Assembly (NCBI GenBank): GCA_020635795.1
Contig: JACJZD010000001.1
Coordinates: 753,001 to 817,000, forward strand
Source: Flavobacteriales bacterium
GTDB lineage: Bacteria; Bacteroidota; Bacteroidia; Flavobacteriales_E; Vicingaceae
Direction: 5' to 3'
Length of the DNA: 64,000 nt
Below, piece by piece: positions 24,613 to 32,835 of this stretch. Under the pieces are notes generated by a model. It was not told where the DNA came from, did not search any database, and was given only the letters and a program-made list of their open reading frames with translations. How positions within the stretch are numbered: the stretch's first letter is position 1; every line of letters starts with the position of its first letter. A program made the translations under genes and the position numbers.

Positions 24613-25491
24613 TTATGCGTTAACTTTCATTAATTCAGCCATAGCTTCACCAATCGTTGCAGGCGAATCAACAACAGTAATTCCAGCTTCTCTCATGATT
24701 CTTTTCTTAGCTTGAGCTGTATCGTTTTCACCACCAACAATAGCACCAGCGTGTCCCATTGTTCTACCAGCAGGAGCAGTTTCTCCGGCAATAAAACCAA
24801 CAACTGGTTTAGTTCCGTTAGCTTTAATCCAAGCAGCAGCATTTGCTTCAAGGTTACCACCAATTTCACCAATCATAACTATTCCGTCCGTTTCTGGGTC
24901 AGCCATAAACATTTCAATAGCTTCTTGTGTAGTGGTTCCAATAATTGGGTCACCACCAATACCAATAGCAGTAGAAATTCCTAAACCAGCTTTCACCACT
25001 TGGTCGGCAGCTTCGTAAGTTAATGTTCCTGATTTTGAAACGATACCAATTTTACCTTTTTTGAAGATAAAACCTGGCATGATACCAATTTTAGCTTCAC
25101 CTGGAGTAATAATACCTGGGCAGTTTGGTCCGATTAAACGACAATCAGTTGATTTTAAATATTCTTTAACAGGAATCATGTCTTTAACAGGAATTCCTTC
25201 TGTAATACAAACAATAACTTTAATACCAGCATCAGCAGCTTCTAAAATTGCATCAGCAGCAAAAGCTGGAGGCACAAACAAAATTGAGACATCAGCACCA
25301 GTTGCTTTAACAGCATCTTCAACCGTATTAAAAACAGGCTTGTCTAAATGTTTTTGACCACCTTTTCCAGGAGTTACACCACCAACAACGTTGGTTCCGT
25401 ATTCTATCATTTGACCAGCGTGGAAAGTACCTTCACCACCCGTAAATCCTTGCACGATAACTTTTGAATTTTTGTTTACTAGTATACTCAT
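24613..25491 (-). CDS. sucD: succinyl-CoA ligase, alpha subunit
   Basis: The CoA-binding alpha subunit (292 aa) of the TCA-cycle enzyme that makes ATP or GTP from succinyl-CoA. Signs: MSILVNKNSKVIVQGFTG with GFTGGEGTFHA, the GGVTPGKGGQ segment, IGPNCPG, and the phospho-histidine loop GHAGAIVGG near the C-terminus. I start at 25491 rather than 25539, because the upstream extension covers a -7 promoter and a palindrome. The beta subunit gene is not here. Confidence 0.96.
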   Translation of the reverse strand: MSILVNKNSKVIVQGFTGGEGTFHAGQMIEYGTNVVGGVTPGKGGQKHLDKPVFNTVEDAVKATGADVSILFVPPAFAADAILEAADAGIKVIVCITEGIPVKDMIPVKEYLKSTDCRLIGPNCPGIITPGEAKIGIMPGFIFKKGKIGIVSKSGTLTYEAADQVVKAGLGISTAIGIGGDPIIGTTTQEAIEMFMADPETDGIVMIGEIGGNLEANAAAWIKANGTKPVVGFIAGETAPAGRTMGHAGAIVGGENDTAQAKKRIMREAGITVVDSPATIGEAMAELMKVNA

Positions 25492-25518
25492 TTCAACTTG
25501 GTTTTTGTGTTTGTTTAA

Positions 25519-25536
25519 TCCCGATTTATATCGGGA
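25519..25536. promoter_or_regulatory. TCCCGAT palindrome at the sucD transcription start
   Basis: CCCGAT-TTAT-ATCGGG with one extra flanking pair, a perfect inverted repeat that spans the start of transcription predicted from the -7 element next to it. May be an operator or a hairpin at the 5' end of the message. A related CCCGAT core is in the central hairpin of element copy D. Confidence 0.5.
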
Positions 25537-25544
25537 CAAAAGTA
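25537..25544 (-). promoter_or_regulatory. -7 promoter element for sucD
   Basis: TACTTTTG on the minus strand. Leader of about 40 nt to the ATG at 25491. Confidence 0.55.
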
Positions 25545-25610
25545 GAATTTTATAATTAAAAATAATAGTGATTTGATAATAATTAACATGAGTTTGATAT
25601 AAAAATATTT

Positions 25611-25763
25611 AACCACATAGGTACATAGCTATAAAAACTATAAAAGAATGATATAAGTTATACATAGTTTTTCACGCTTAGCGTGAAATAGCTATTGTGT
25701 ACCTATTTAATACTTTATGGTTATTACAGTTGTATAATAAGAAACCTATGTATCTATGTGGTT
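25611..25763. repeat. ACATAG inverted-repeat element, copy C (153 bp)
   Basis: Ends AACCACATAGGTACATAG and (inverted) AACCACATAGATACATAG, 16 of 18 identical. Central perfect hairpin TTCACGC-TTA-GCGTGAA at 25671-25687. It lies 29 bp past the stop of the YugP-type gene and fills most of the 301-bp gap to sucD; the rest holds the sucD promoter. Confidence 0.88.
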
Positions 25764-25792
25764 ATAGAATTATTTGAATGGACTTATAGTTA

Positions 25793-26494
25793 TTAATCTC
25801 TATTATTTAACATTGATATGTAATACAATAAAGTGGCTAATGAACCAATTGCAGCAACAACGTATGTTGCAGCAGCCCAATTCAAGGCATCTTTTGCATT
25901 GTCGTATTCTGATGAGTTAACAATACCATTCGTTCTAATCCAAACCAATGCTCGTTTGCTGGCATCAAATTCTACAGGAAGCGTAATGAAACTGAAAGAA
26001 GTAATTACGGCATAAGCAGCAATAATTACATAAAGAATGGCATTGAAAGGCAATGCACTGTATAAAAAGTAACCTCCAAAAATGGAAATCATTACAATAA
26101 TGTTGATGATTTTACCACTTGCATTTTGTAAAGGCACTAAAGCAGTTCTTAATTTAAGCATGTTGTAAGCTGTAGCATGTTGCACAGCGTGTCCACATTC
26201 GTGAGCAGCAATTGCAGCAGCTGCTGCATTTCTACCTTCGTACACATCAGGACTTAAATTTACTGTTTTGTTTACGGGGTTGTAGTGGTCGGTTAATTGA
26301 CCTTGTACAGAAATTACTTCTACATCAAAAATGCCGTAATATTTCAGCATTTTTTCAGCAACTTCTTTACCGCTTAAATTGGTTGAAAGTGGAATTTTTG
26401 AATACTTTTTAAATTTTGATTTTAGCATTTGACCTACTGCTAATCCTATTAGCATAAATACAATACCGATGATAAATATGGGGCTTGTTAACAT
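25793..26494 (-). CDS. zinc metallopeptidase, YugP family
   Basis: A 233-residue membrane protease-like protein. The zinc motif HEXXH is visible as HECGHAVQHA (~98-107), followed by a helix with further polar residues that could complete the site. Hydrophobic helices occur at the N-terminus (FIIGIVFMLIGLAVG), at ~128-170 and at the C-terminus, so it is an inner-membrane protein with the active site in the cytosol. This family (YugP/DUF-type Zn_protease_2) is widespread; its substrate is not known to me. Single gene. Confidence 0.88.
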   Translation of the reverse strand: MLTSPIFIIGIVFMLIGLAVGQMLKSKFKKYSKIPLSTNLSGKEVAEKMLKYYGIFDVEVISVQGQLTDHYNPVNKTVNLSPDVYEGRNAAAAAIAAHECGHAVQHATAYNMLKLRTALVPLQNASGKIINIIVMISIFGGYFLYSALPFNAILYVIIAAYAVITSFSFITLPVEFDASKRALVWIRTNGIVNSSEYDNAKDALNWAAATYVVAAIGSLATLLYYISMLNNRD

Positions 26495-26500
26495 ATTATT

Positions 26501-26535
26501 AGTGTTTAGTTTTAGGTGTGTTGTGTTTAGTTTTC
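26501..26535. repeat. one-armed heptamer array upstream of the YugP-type gene
   Basis: Units AGTGTTT, AGTTTTA, GGTGTGT, TGTGTTT, AGTTTTC in 7-bp phase, six bases from the start codon of the gene at 26494. Confidence 0.75.
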
Positions 26536-26611
26536 AATAATAATTTAATTTTTTTTAAGCTATAGTCAAATGGTATTCCAAATATAATTTTAGTCAGTTT
26601 GGCAGTTAATT

Positions 26612-27250
26612 TTATGACATTTTGTGTGAAATTAATGCAATAAACTCTTTACGGGTGCTATCTTTTTCAAATGCACCAGTAAACGAAGAGGTTGTTGTGG
26701 TAGAATTTTGTTTTTGAATACCACGCATTTGCATACACATGTGTTTAGCTTCAATTACAACAGCTACACCCTTAGCGTTTAAGGTGTCTTGAATACAATT
26801 CATAATTTGGTCTGTTAAACGTTCTTGAACTTGCAATCTTCTTGCAAAAGCATCCACCACACGAGGTATTTTACTTAAACCAACAATGTGACCGTTAGGA
26901 ATGTAAGCAATGTGTGCTTTTCCAAAAAATGGTAACATGTGGTGTTCGCACATGGAATACAATTCAATGTCTTTTACAATAATCATGTGGTTGTGGTCTT
27001 CGGCAAACATAGCAGATTTTAATATCTCTGCGGGGTCTAAATCATAACCGTGTGTTAAGTATTGCATGGCTTTAGCCACTCGTTCAGGAGTTTTTTCTAA
27101 GCCCTCACGTTTAACGTCTTCGCCTAAATGTTCAATTATCTTTGCATAATGATTGGAAAGTGCATTGATTTTATCATCATTGTACTGTTCGATTTTTTCG
27201 TAACCGTCCATGTTATTTTCTCTCATCATGTTTTTATCTAATTCTGCCAT
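26612..27250 (-). CDS. folE: GTP cyclohydrolase I
   Basis: Makes 7,8-dihydroneopterin triphosphate from GTP (212 aa), the first step of folate and queuosine pathways. Signs: GYDLDPAEI, the zinc-binding Cys and His in YSMCEHHMLPFFGKAHIAY, and IVGLSKIPRVVDAFARRLQ plus QERLTDQI near the C-terminus. ATG at 27250 is preferred over the upstream in-frame TTG; it lies 5 bp after the queD stop. With queD just upstream, the first two preQ0 steps form one unit. Confidence 0.96.
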   Translation of the reverse strand: MAELDKNMMRENNMDGYEKIEQYNDDKINALSNHYAKIIEHLGEDVKREGLEKTPERVAKAMQYLTHGYDLDPAEILKSAMFAEDHNHMIIVKDIELYSMCEHHMLPFFGKAHIAYIPNGHIVGLSKIPRVVDAFARRLQVQERLTDQIMNCIQDTLNAKGVAVVIEAKHMCMQMRGIQKQNSTTTTSSFTGAFEKDSTRKEFIALISHKMS

Positions 27251-27255
27251 AAAAT

Positions 27256-27669
27256 TCAATTTCCGTAGTATTCCACCGAATTATTCTCGGTTTCTACCAC
27301 CTTTATACAATGTAAATTACAATTTAATTTAATAATGTCGGCTTCAATTTCTTGCCAAATAGCAATGGCAATATTTTCGGCAGTAGGTATCTTCTCTTTC
27401 ATAAAGGGAACTTCCAAGTTTAAATTTTTGTGATCGGCTTGTTCAATAATGCGTTCACGAACAATTTTGCTCAATTGTTTAAGGTTAATTACAAAACCAG
27501 TTTCGGGGTTTGGTTCACCTTTTATGGTTACAAAAATAGTGTAATTGTGTCCGTGCCAGTTGGGGTTGGAGCATTTACCAAAAACCTCAAAATTCTGTTG
27601 GTCAGTCCATTCAGGTTTAAATAAACGGTGAGCAGCATTAAAACGTTCTCTTCTTGTAAGAAATACCAT
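27256..27669 (-). CDS. queD: 6-carboxy-5,6,7,8-tetrahydropterin synthase
   Basis: A 137-residue PTPS-fold zinc enzyme. FNAAHRLF supplies the first zinc His and NWHGHNYTI the other two; CSNPNWHGH has the CxxxxHGH spacing of QueD, and the glutamate and His of the active site follow later (QADHKNLNLE, ETENNS). It converts the product of FolE to CPH4 in the pathway to queuosine. Its ATG is four bases from a -7 promoter element, so its mRNA looks leaderless. Confidence 0.93.
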   Translation of the reverse strand: MVFLTRRERFNAAHRLFKPEWTDQQNFEVFGKCSNPNWHGHNYTIFVTIKGEPNPETGFVINLKQLSKIVRERIIEQADHKNLNLEVPFMKEKIPTAENIAIAIWQEIEADIIKLNCNLHCIKVVETENNSVEYYGN

Positions 27670-27673
27670 GGTG

Positions 27674-27681
27674 CAAATTTA
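27674..27681 (-). promoter_or_regulatory. -7 promoter element for queD-folE, four bases before the ATG
   Basis: TAAATTTG on the minus strand, followed by CACC and the ATG. Same N4 spacing as trmD and bamD. Confidence 0.6.
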
Positions 27682-27720
27682 AGGCTTATTCTAATTCAAA
27701 TTTTTACAAAAATTGTTAAA

Positions 27721-27942
27721 TTATGATTGTCGCTCGATAACCTCTAAATACAAGTCCTCCACTTTTTTTCTTGCCCAAGGTGTTTTACGTAAAAATACTA
27801 AACTCGATTTTAACGTTGGGTTGTTTTTAAAACAATTGATGTTGATGTGGTTCCCCAATTTTTCCCAGCCGTAATAATCTACTAAAGTATTAACTATGGT
27901 GTCTAATCGTACGCCGTGAAGAGGGTTGTTTGGTTGAGTCAT
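27721..27942 (-). CDS. VF530 family protein (DUF2132)
   Basis: A 73-residue protein with the complete VF530 pattern: NPLHGVRLDTIVNTLVDYYGW, GNHININCFKNNPTLKSSL and FLRKTPWARKKVEDLY, each split here at known helices. Structures of this family show a small helical fold suggested to bind DNA. Length is the family standard. It is flanked by a heptamer array on its upstream side. Confidence 0.9.
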   Translation of the reverse strand: MTQPNNPLHGVRLDTIVNTLVDYYGWEKLGNHININCFKNNPTLKSSLVFLRKTPWARKKVEDLYLEVIERQS

Positions 27943-27957
27943 TTGTATGTCGTTTTT

Positions 27958-28066
27958 AGTGTCTAGTGCCTAGTGCCTGGTATATAGTGTTTAGTGTTTT
28001 GTTTTGTAAAACAACGATAAGTATACTAACTACTATACACTAAACACAATTTACTAATTACCATGT
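27958..28066. repeat. two-armed heptamer array between VF530 and kdsC
   Basis: Forward arm of six heptamers AGTGTCT, AGTGCCT, AGTGCCT, GGTATAT, AGTGTTT, AGTGTTT (27958-27999); reverse arm ACTAACT, ACTATAC, ACTAAAC, ACAATTT, ACTAATT, ACCATGT (28025-28066), running over the kdsC stop codon. Longest array of the window. Confidence 0.85.
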
Positions 28067-28579
28067 GTGAGCAGTTTCGTCAAACCATTTACCTTGACAG
28101 CGTAGCACTTGTTCAATTACATCTCTTACGCAACCTTTTCCGCCATCTTTGTGAGAAATGTAATGTGCAATGCTTTTAATTTCAATAGCTGCATCGTTGG
28201 GGCAGGTAGCTACTCCACATTTAATCATCACAGGATAATCAGGAACATCATCACCCATGTATAAAATGTTATCGGTAGTTATGTTTTTTGATTTGATGTA
28301 GTTTTCAAAAATCTCTATTTTGTTGCTCGCTTTTAAAAATACATCAGTAATACCTAGTCCGTTTAAACGCAAACGAACCGATTCGGAGCTTCCTCCAGAA
28401 ATAATGGCAATATTGTAGCCTTTTTTTACAGCATACTGCAAGGCATAGCCATCTTTAATGTTCATACGTCTAATTTGATCACCGTCCGACATTACCGTAA
28501 CCATACCGTCGGTTAAAACGCCATCAACATCAAAAATAAAAGTGTTGATTTTTGGAAGAAGTTCTTTAAAGTTACTCAT
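28058..28579 (-). CDS. kdsC: KdsC-type HAD phosphatase (3-deoxy-D-manno-octulosonate 8-phosphate phosphatase)
   Basis: A 173-residue cap-less HAD phosphatase. FDVDGVLTDG (motif I, ~13-22), the Ser/Thr loop and the C-terminal YMGDDVPDYPVMIKCG (motifs III/IV) match KdsC, which removes phosphate from Kdo-8-P in LPS synthesis. I start at MSNFKELL (28579) because the upstream extension is encoded by a heptamer array. It overlaps nothing, but its stop is covered by the arm of another array. Context of LPS heptose genes in this window is consistent. Confidence 0.9.
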   Translation of the reverse strand: MSNFKELLPKINTFIFDVDGVLTDGMVTVMSDGDQIRRMNIKDGYALQYAVKKGYNIAIISGGSSESVRLRLNGLGITDVFLKASNKIEIFENYIKSKNITTDNILYMGDDVPDYPVMIKCGVATCPNDAAIEIKSIAHYISHKDGGKGCVRDVIEQVLRCQGKWFDETAHTW

Positions 28580-28585
28580 GTTTTT

Positions 28586-28656
28586 GTTATTAGTTGTTGG
28601 TTGATAGTTATTGGTTTTTTTGTACTTATTGAAGACCATTAACTGTCAACTATCTT
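28586..28656. repeat. two-armed heptamer array between kdsC and the DUF2520 gene
   Basis: Forward arm GTTATTA, GTTGTTG, GTTGATA, GTTATTG, GTTTTTT (28586-28620); reverse arm CCATTAA, CTGTCAA, CTATCTT (28636-28656), which includes the stop codon of the DUF2520 gene. TTGATA and TGTCAA/TATCAA are complementary. Confidence 0.8.
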
Positions 28657-29422
28657 TCTGAATATTTTGCGTTATTAATTGATAAATGTCTTGATAATTT
28701 TTTTGATTTTGAAGTAAATCCAAGTGTTTTAAAATGGTTGTTGCATCCTTTCTTTTTGCTGGTCCGGTTTGTGCTAATTTGGGTTCAATGGTTTCAATTT
28801 TTTGAGCAGTTTCCTTAATTAATGGTTTCAGAATGTTAAAATCGATGTTGTTTTTACCGCAAATATCAAAAGCAATTTGATACATGTTGTTAGAAAAATT
28901 ACAAGCAAAAACAGCTGCTAAATGCAATTGTTGTCGTTGTGCCGAACTTATTTCATAAACCTTATCAGATAGTCTATTAGCCAAAATGTGGAGTAAAGTT
29001 AAATTTGGTTTAGCATTGGCTTCAATACAAAAAGGTACTTCGTGGATGTTAACCGCTTTACTTTTGCTAAAAGTCTGCAAAGGGTAAAATATTCCAACCG
29101 ATTTAAAAGTTCCTTTTTTAAAAACACTTAAATCAACGCTACCCGAAGTGTGTACCATTAATTTATCCTTTATGGTTATGTTTTTTAAAACAGTTTCAAT
29201 AGCATCGTCAGGTACCGAAATGATTAACAAATCTGTTCGGCTATTGAGTTGGCTCAAATTTTCGATGGGCTGAGCATTTACTTTTTTAGCCAAAGCATTG
29301 GCATTTTTAAACGACTTGCTGTAAACCTGATTAATAGAGATGTTGACTTTAAACAAAGCTTTTGCTAAATGTGTAGCCACGTTTCCAGCACCAATAAATG
29401 TTATGGTTTTAATCTCTTTCAA
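28646..29422 (-). CDS. Rossmann-like and DUF2520 domain protein
   Basis: A 258-residue protein with an N-terminal NAD(P)-binding fold (ITFIGAGNVATHLAKAL, residues 8-24) like that of F420-dependent oxidoreductases and pyrroline-5-carboxylate reductases, and the C-terminal helical DUF2520 domain (AVFACNFSNNMYQIAFDIC). Likely an NADP-linked dehydrogenase with unknown substrate; in this phylum it is commonly next to kdsC, as here. Confidence 0.88.
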   Translation of the reverse strand: MKEIKTITFIGAGNVATHLAKALFKVNISINQVYSKSFKNANALAKKVNAQPIENLSQLNSRTDLLIISVPDDAIETVLKNITIKDKLMVHTSGSVDLSVFKKGTFKSVGIFYPLQTFSKSKAVNIHEVPFCIEANAKPNLTLLHILANRLSDKVYEISSAQRQQLHLAAVFACNFSNNMYQIAFDICGKNNIDFNILKPLIKETAQKIETIEPKLAQTGPAKRKDATTILKHLDLLQNQKNYQDIYQLITQNIQKDS

Positions 29423-29460
29423 TAAAGTTGAATTAATCGGTTGATTGCTTCAAAAATAGT

Positions 29461-29468
29461 TAATTTTG
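29461..29468 (+). promoter_or_regulatory. -7 promoter element for the ResB-CcsA gene
   Basis: TAATTTTG; leader of about 15 nt to the ATG at 29490. Confidence 0.5.
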
Positions 29469-29489
29469 CTGTCATAAATTTAATTACAC

Positions 29490-32400
29490 ATGCTTACTTC
29501 CATTAAAAATATATTGTTCTCTACCAGACTAACTGCTGTTTTGCTTTTTATTTTCGGAGCAGCAATTGGTGTGGCAACCTTTATCGAAAACGATTACGGT
29601 ACACCAGCAGCTAAAAGTGTAATTTTTAATACCAGATGGTTGGAATTGGTGATGTTGTTGTTAACCATTAACTTAATCGGTAACATTTTTAAGTATAAAA
29701 TGTTTCAAAAATCCAAATTGGCTACCTTAACATTCCATGTAGCTTTTATTGTAATATTGATTGGTGCTGGAATTACACGATACTTTGGTTTTGAGGGTTT
29801 GATGCATATCCGTGAAGGAGAGCAAAGTAATATTATTGTTACCGACCAAACGTATTTGCAATTTAAGGTGGACGACCAAAAAATGCAGTATGCTTTTGAT
29901 AAACCTTTGTTTTTAAATCCGTTACATAACGAAAACTTCAATGTTAAATTTAATTTTGAAGGTAAAGATATTGCGGTTAGTTACAAAGATTTTATTCCAA
30001 ACTCTATTGATACGGTTGTTCCTGTAAAAAATGGTAAAAAAATAATTGAAATAGTTACTGTTGGTGAAGGTGGAAGAATGTCACGTTTTATTGAAGATGG
30101 TCAAACCAAATTTTTTGGCGATTTCCCGATTGCATTTAACGATAACAGTCGGTCGGAAGCCATTAAAATTAGTGAATTGAATGGAGGGTTGACTGTTCTG
30201 TCGCCTTACGATATTCAATATTTAAGTATGGATGATCAATCAACTGATGTGTTGGTTAGAGATTCCTTACACGAGTTTAAAAACCGAAGATTGTACACCG
30301 TTGGTGGAATCCAGTTAGTGTTTAAGGAATTACACGAAAGTGTAGAAGTAAAGAAAGTTACTGCTGCAAAAGGTGTTAGAGGTGAAGATGCTTTGGTGGT
30401 TGATGTAACTTGTAACAATACTAAAAATGAGGTAACACTATTTGGAGGTAAAGGATATACCTCAAGAAACACCATTTTTCAGTTGGAAGGATTAAATTTT
30501 TCATTGGCTTATGGTGCTAAAGAAGTGTATGTTCCTTTTGAAGTAAAACTCGATAATTTTATTTTATACAAATATCCTGGTTCGATGAGCCCCTCATCTT
30601 ACGAAAGTGAAGTAACCGTTATTGATAACAGAAATGGTGGGAAGAAATTTTCGCAACGCATATTTATGAACAATGTATTGGATTACGATGGTTATCGTTT
30701 GTTTCAATCGTCGTACGACCAAGATGAATTGGGAACAGTATTATCGGTAAACCACGATTTTTGGGGAACAACCGTAACTTATGTTGGTTATTTCTTGCTA
30801 ATGTTAGGTATGGTGTTGACCTTACTTTCTAAAAAATCAAGATTTAATACCTTAAGAAACTCCATTAACAAAATGCGGTTGAAACGTGAAAAATTGACTG
30901 TTTTATTGGTGTTGTTTTCTATAGGATTTGCAACTGCTCAACACGATTCGCCACATCAAAAAAACGAATACGTTAAAATTGATGAGCAACATGCTGAAAA
31001 ATTTGGTAGGTTGTTAATTCAAGATGCTGGAGGTAGAATAAAACCAGTTCAAACCTTGGCTTCGGAAGTATTGCGTAAAGTTGCCCGTAAAGAGCAATTT
31101 AACGACATGAGTGCCAACCAAGTGTTGTTAAGTATGATGTACAATCCTGGTTATTGGCAAGAACAACCTTTAATTAAAGTAAAACATCCTGAATTAGAGA
31201 AAAAATTAAACGCAGTTGATGGTTATGCAGCTTTTAAAAATTTCTTCGATAAAGAGTTTAGTTACATCATAGCAAAAGATGCCGATGAAGCCAATCGTAA
31301 AAAACCTGCTGAACGTACCAAATACGACAAAGAAGTAATTGCTGTTGATGAGCGTGCAAACATTTGTTTTATGGTGTTTCAGGGTGCAATGTTGAGGGTG
31401 TTTCCAAAAGCTGGAGATGAAAACAATACGTGGTTTACCAGTATGGATTATCAACAATTTAAATCGCACGATTCGGTTTTTGTGAAGTCGATTATTCCTT
31501 ATTATTTTTCAGCAATAAACGAATCGTTTACCAACGGAAACTGGTCTTTAGCCGACAGTATTTTAAATCATGTGGTTGAATATCAACAAAAGTTTGGCGC
31601 AGCAGTTATTCCTGCTCAATCGGTAATTGATGCCGAGATAACCTACAATAAAATCAACATTTTTGAGAAGTTGTTTAAGTACTACTTGTTTACAGGATTG
31701 TTGATGTTAGTGTTCTTATTCATGGATATTTTTAGTGCGAAGAAATGGAAGAAAAGAGTCATTACTGGATTGTCCGTTTTCTTATTTGCATTGTTTTTAG
31801 CTCATACATTAGGCTTAGCTGCTCGTTGGTACATTTCTGGTCATGCACCTTGGAGTAATGGTTACGAGTCGATGATATACATTGGTTGGGCAACGGTTTT
31901 TGCAGGTTTTTTGTTTTCACGTACTTCAAAAATGACCTTGGCCGCAACAGCTGTTCTGACTTCATTAATTTTAATGGTTGCACATTTAAACTGGCTTGAT
32001 CCAGAAATTACTCCATTGGTTCCAGTGTTAAAATCGTATTGGTTGATGATACACGTTGCAGTAATTACGGGTAGCTATGGGTTTTTAGGTTTGGGTGCAT
32101 TGTTAGGATTTATGAACTTGTTGTTAATGATTTTAAGAACCAAAAAGAATTACAACAATATTACTGATACCATTAAAGAGTTGACGTATATCAATGAAAT
32201 GACTTTGACCGTTGGGGTGTTTATGGCTACAGTAGGTACATTTTTAGGTGGTGTGTGGGCAAACGAAAGCTGGGGTAGGTATTGGGGTTGGGATCCAAAA
32301 GAAACTTGGGCATTGGTAATTGTGTTGATTTATGCCATGATTTTACATTTACGATTTATACCAAAAGCTAATGGGAAATACTTGTTTAACTTGGTTTCAG

Positions 32401-32573
32401 TTCTTGGTTTCAGTACAGTAATCATGACTTATTTTGGTGTAAATTATTACTTGTCAGGGTTGCATTCTTATGCAAAAGGTGACCCAGTTCCAATTCCTAC
32501 TTTTGTTCCTGTAACGGTTGTAGTAATTTTGGTAATTGCAGTAATTGCTTATTTAAGAAATAAAAAAAATTAG
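29490..32573 (+). CDS. ccsBA: cytochrome c biogenesis protein, ResB-CcsA fusion
   Basis: A 1027-residue membrane protein for System II cytochrome c maturation, which delivers and ligates heme outside the membrane. Residues ~1-75 and ~430-450 are ResB helices around a large periplasmic domain. A second signal-like helix (LKREKLTVLLVLFSIGFATAQ, ~460-480, split by a KR pair) then opens a ~250-residue periplasmic segment, and residues ~715-1025 form the CcsA part with HAPWSNGYES, the heme-binding WWD-type motif (WGRYWGWDPKETWA) and conserved His residues. The internal signal-like helix suggests it arose by gene fusion. The gene diverges from the DUF2520 protein. Confidence 0.94.
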   Translation: MLTSIKNILFSTRLTAVLLFIFGAAIGVATFIENDYGTPAAKSVIFNTRWLELVMLLLTINLIGNIFKYKMFQKSKLATLTFHVAFIVILIGAGITRYFGFEGLMHIREGEQSNIIVTDQTYLQFKVDDQKMQYAFDKPLFLNPLHNENFNVKFNFEGKDIAVSYKDFIPNSIDTVVPVKNGKKIIEIVTVGEGGRMSRFIEDGQTKFFGDFPIAFNDNSRSEAIKISELNGGLTVLSPYDIQYLSMDDQSTDVLVRDSLHEFKNRRLYTVGGIQLVFKELHESVEVKKVTAAKGVRGEDALVVDVTCNNTKNEVTLFGGKGYTSRNTIFQLEGLNFSLAYGAKEVYVPFEVKLDNFILYKYPGSMSPSSYESEVTVIDNRNGGKKFSQRIFMNNVLDYDGYRLFQSSYDQDELGTVLSVNHDFWGTTVTYVGYFLLMLGMVLTLLSKKSRFNTLRNSINKMRLKREKLTVLLVLFSIGFATAQHDSPHQKNEYVKIDEQHAEKFGRLLIQDAGGRIKPVQTLASEVLRKVARKEQFNDMSANQVLLSMMYNPGYWQEQPLIKVKHPELEKKLNAVDGYAAFKNFFDKEFSYIIAKDADEANRKKPAERTKYDKEVIAVDERANICFMVFQGAMLRVFPKAGDENNTWFTSMDYQQFKSHDSVFVKSIIPYYFSAINESFTNGNWSLADSILNHVVEYQQKFGAAVIPAQSVIDAEITYNKINIFEKLFKYYLFTGLLMLVFLFMDIFSAKKWKKRVITGLSVFLFALFLAHTLGLAARWYISGHAPWSNGYESMIYIGWATVFAGFLFSRTSKMTLAATAVLTSLILMVAHLNWLDPEITPLVPVLKSYWLMIHVAVITGSYGFLGLGALLGFMNLLLMILRTKKNYNNITDTIKELTYINEMTLTVGVFMATVGTFLGGVWANESWGRYWGWDPKETWALVIVLIYAMILHLRFIPKANGKYLFNLVSVLGFSTVIMTYFGVNYYLSGLHSYAKGDPVPIPTFVPVTVVVILVIAVIAYLRNKKN

Positions 32574-32593
32574 AACTTAAAAAATAGTTTTAC

Positions 32594-32744
32594 TGTCATT
32601 CTGAACAATGTTTTACAAAAAACTTGTTTTTGATGTAAAACGAAGTGAAGAATCTTTAAGCATTAGATATTTTTTAAAAATAGATTCTTCACTTCATTTT
32701 GTAGTACCGAATACTCGGGACACAAAATATTGTTCAGAATGACA
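32594..32744. repeat. 151-bp nested inverted repeat after ccsBA
   Basis: Outer arms TGTCATTCTGAACAATGTTT and its complement ending TTGTTCAGAATGACA match in 20 of 21 positions; an inner pair GAAGTGAAGAATCT / AGATTCTTCACTTC matches in 14 of 14. Can extrude as a cruciform or fold as a long RNA hairpin just after the ccsBA stop codon. Contains no reading frame. Confidence 0.85.
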
Positions 32745-32765
32745 CAAAAGAAGAAGTAATAATTT

Positions 32766-32800
32766 CTTACTTACCAACAGCTACTAATTTCTAATCACTA
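32766..32800. repeat. one-armed heptamer array before the OmpA-family gene
   Basis: Units CTTACTT, ACCAACA, GCTACTA, ATTTCTA, ATCACTA in 7-bp phase, followed by a T-run. Confidence 0.65.
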
Positions 32801-32835
32801 TTTTTTTTATACTTTTAACCAAGTAAAAAATTGCA

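Noticed and set aside
25492..25539. Extended start of sucD at 25539
   Set aside because: The extension would be translated from DNA containing the -7 element and a palindrome, and typical SucD proteins begin at the MSILVNK position.
28580..28639. Extended start of kdsC at 28639
   Set aside because: The extra 20 residues are encoded by a heptamer array (NNYQPTTNN) and have no counterpart in the family.
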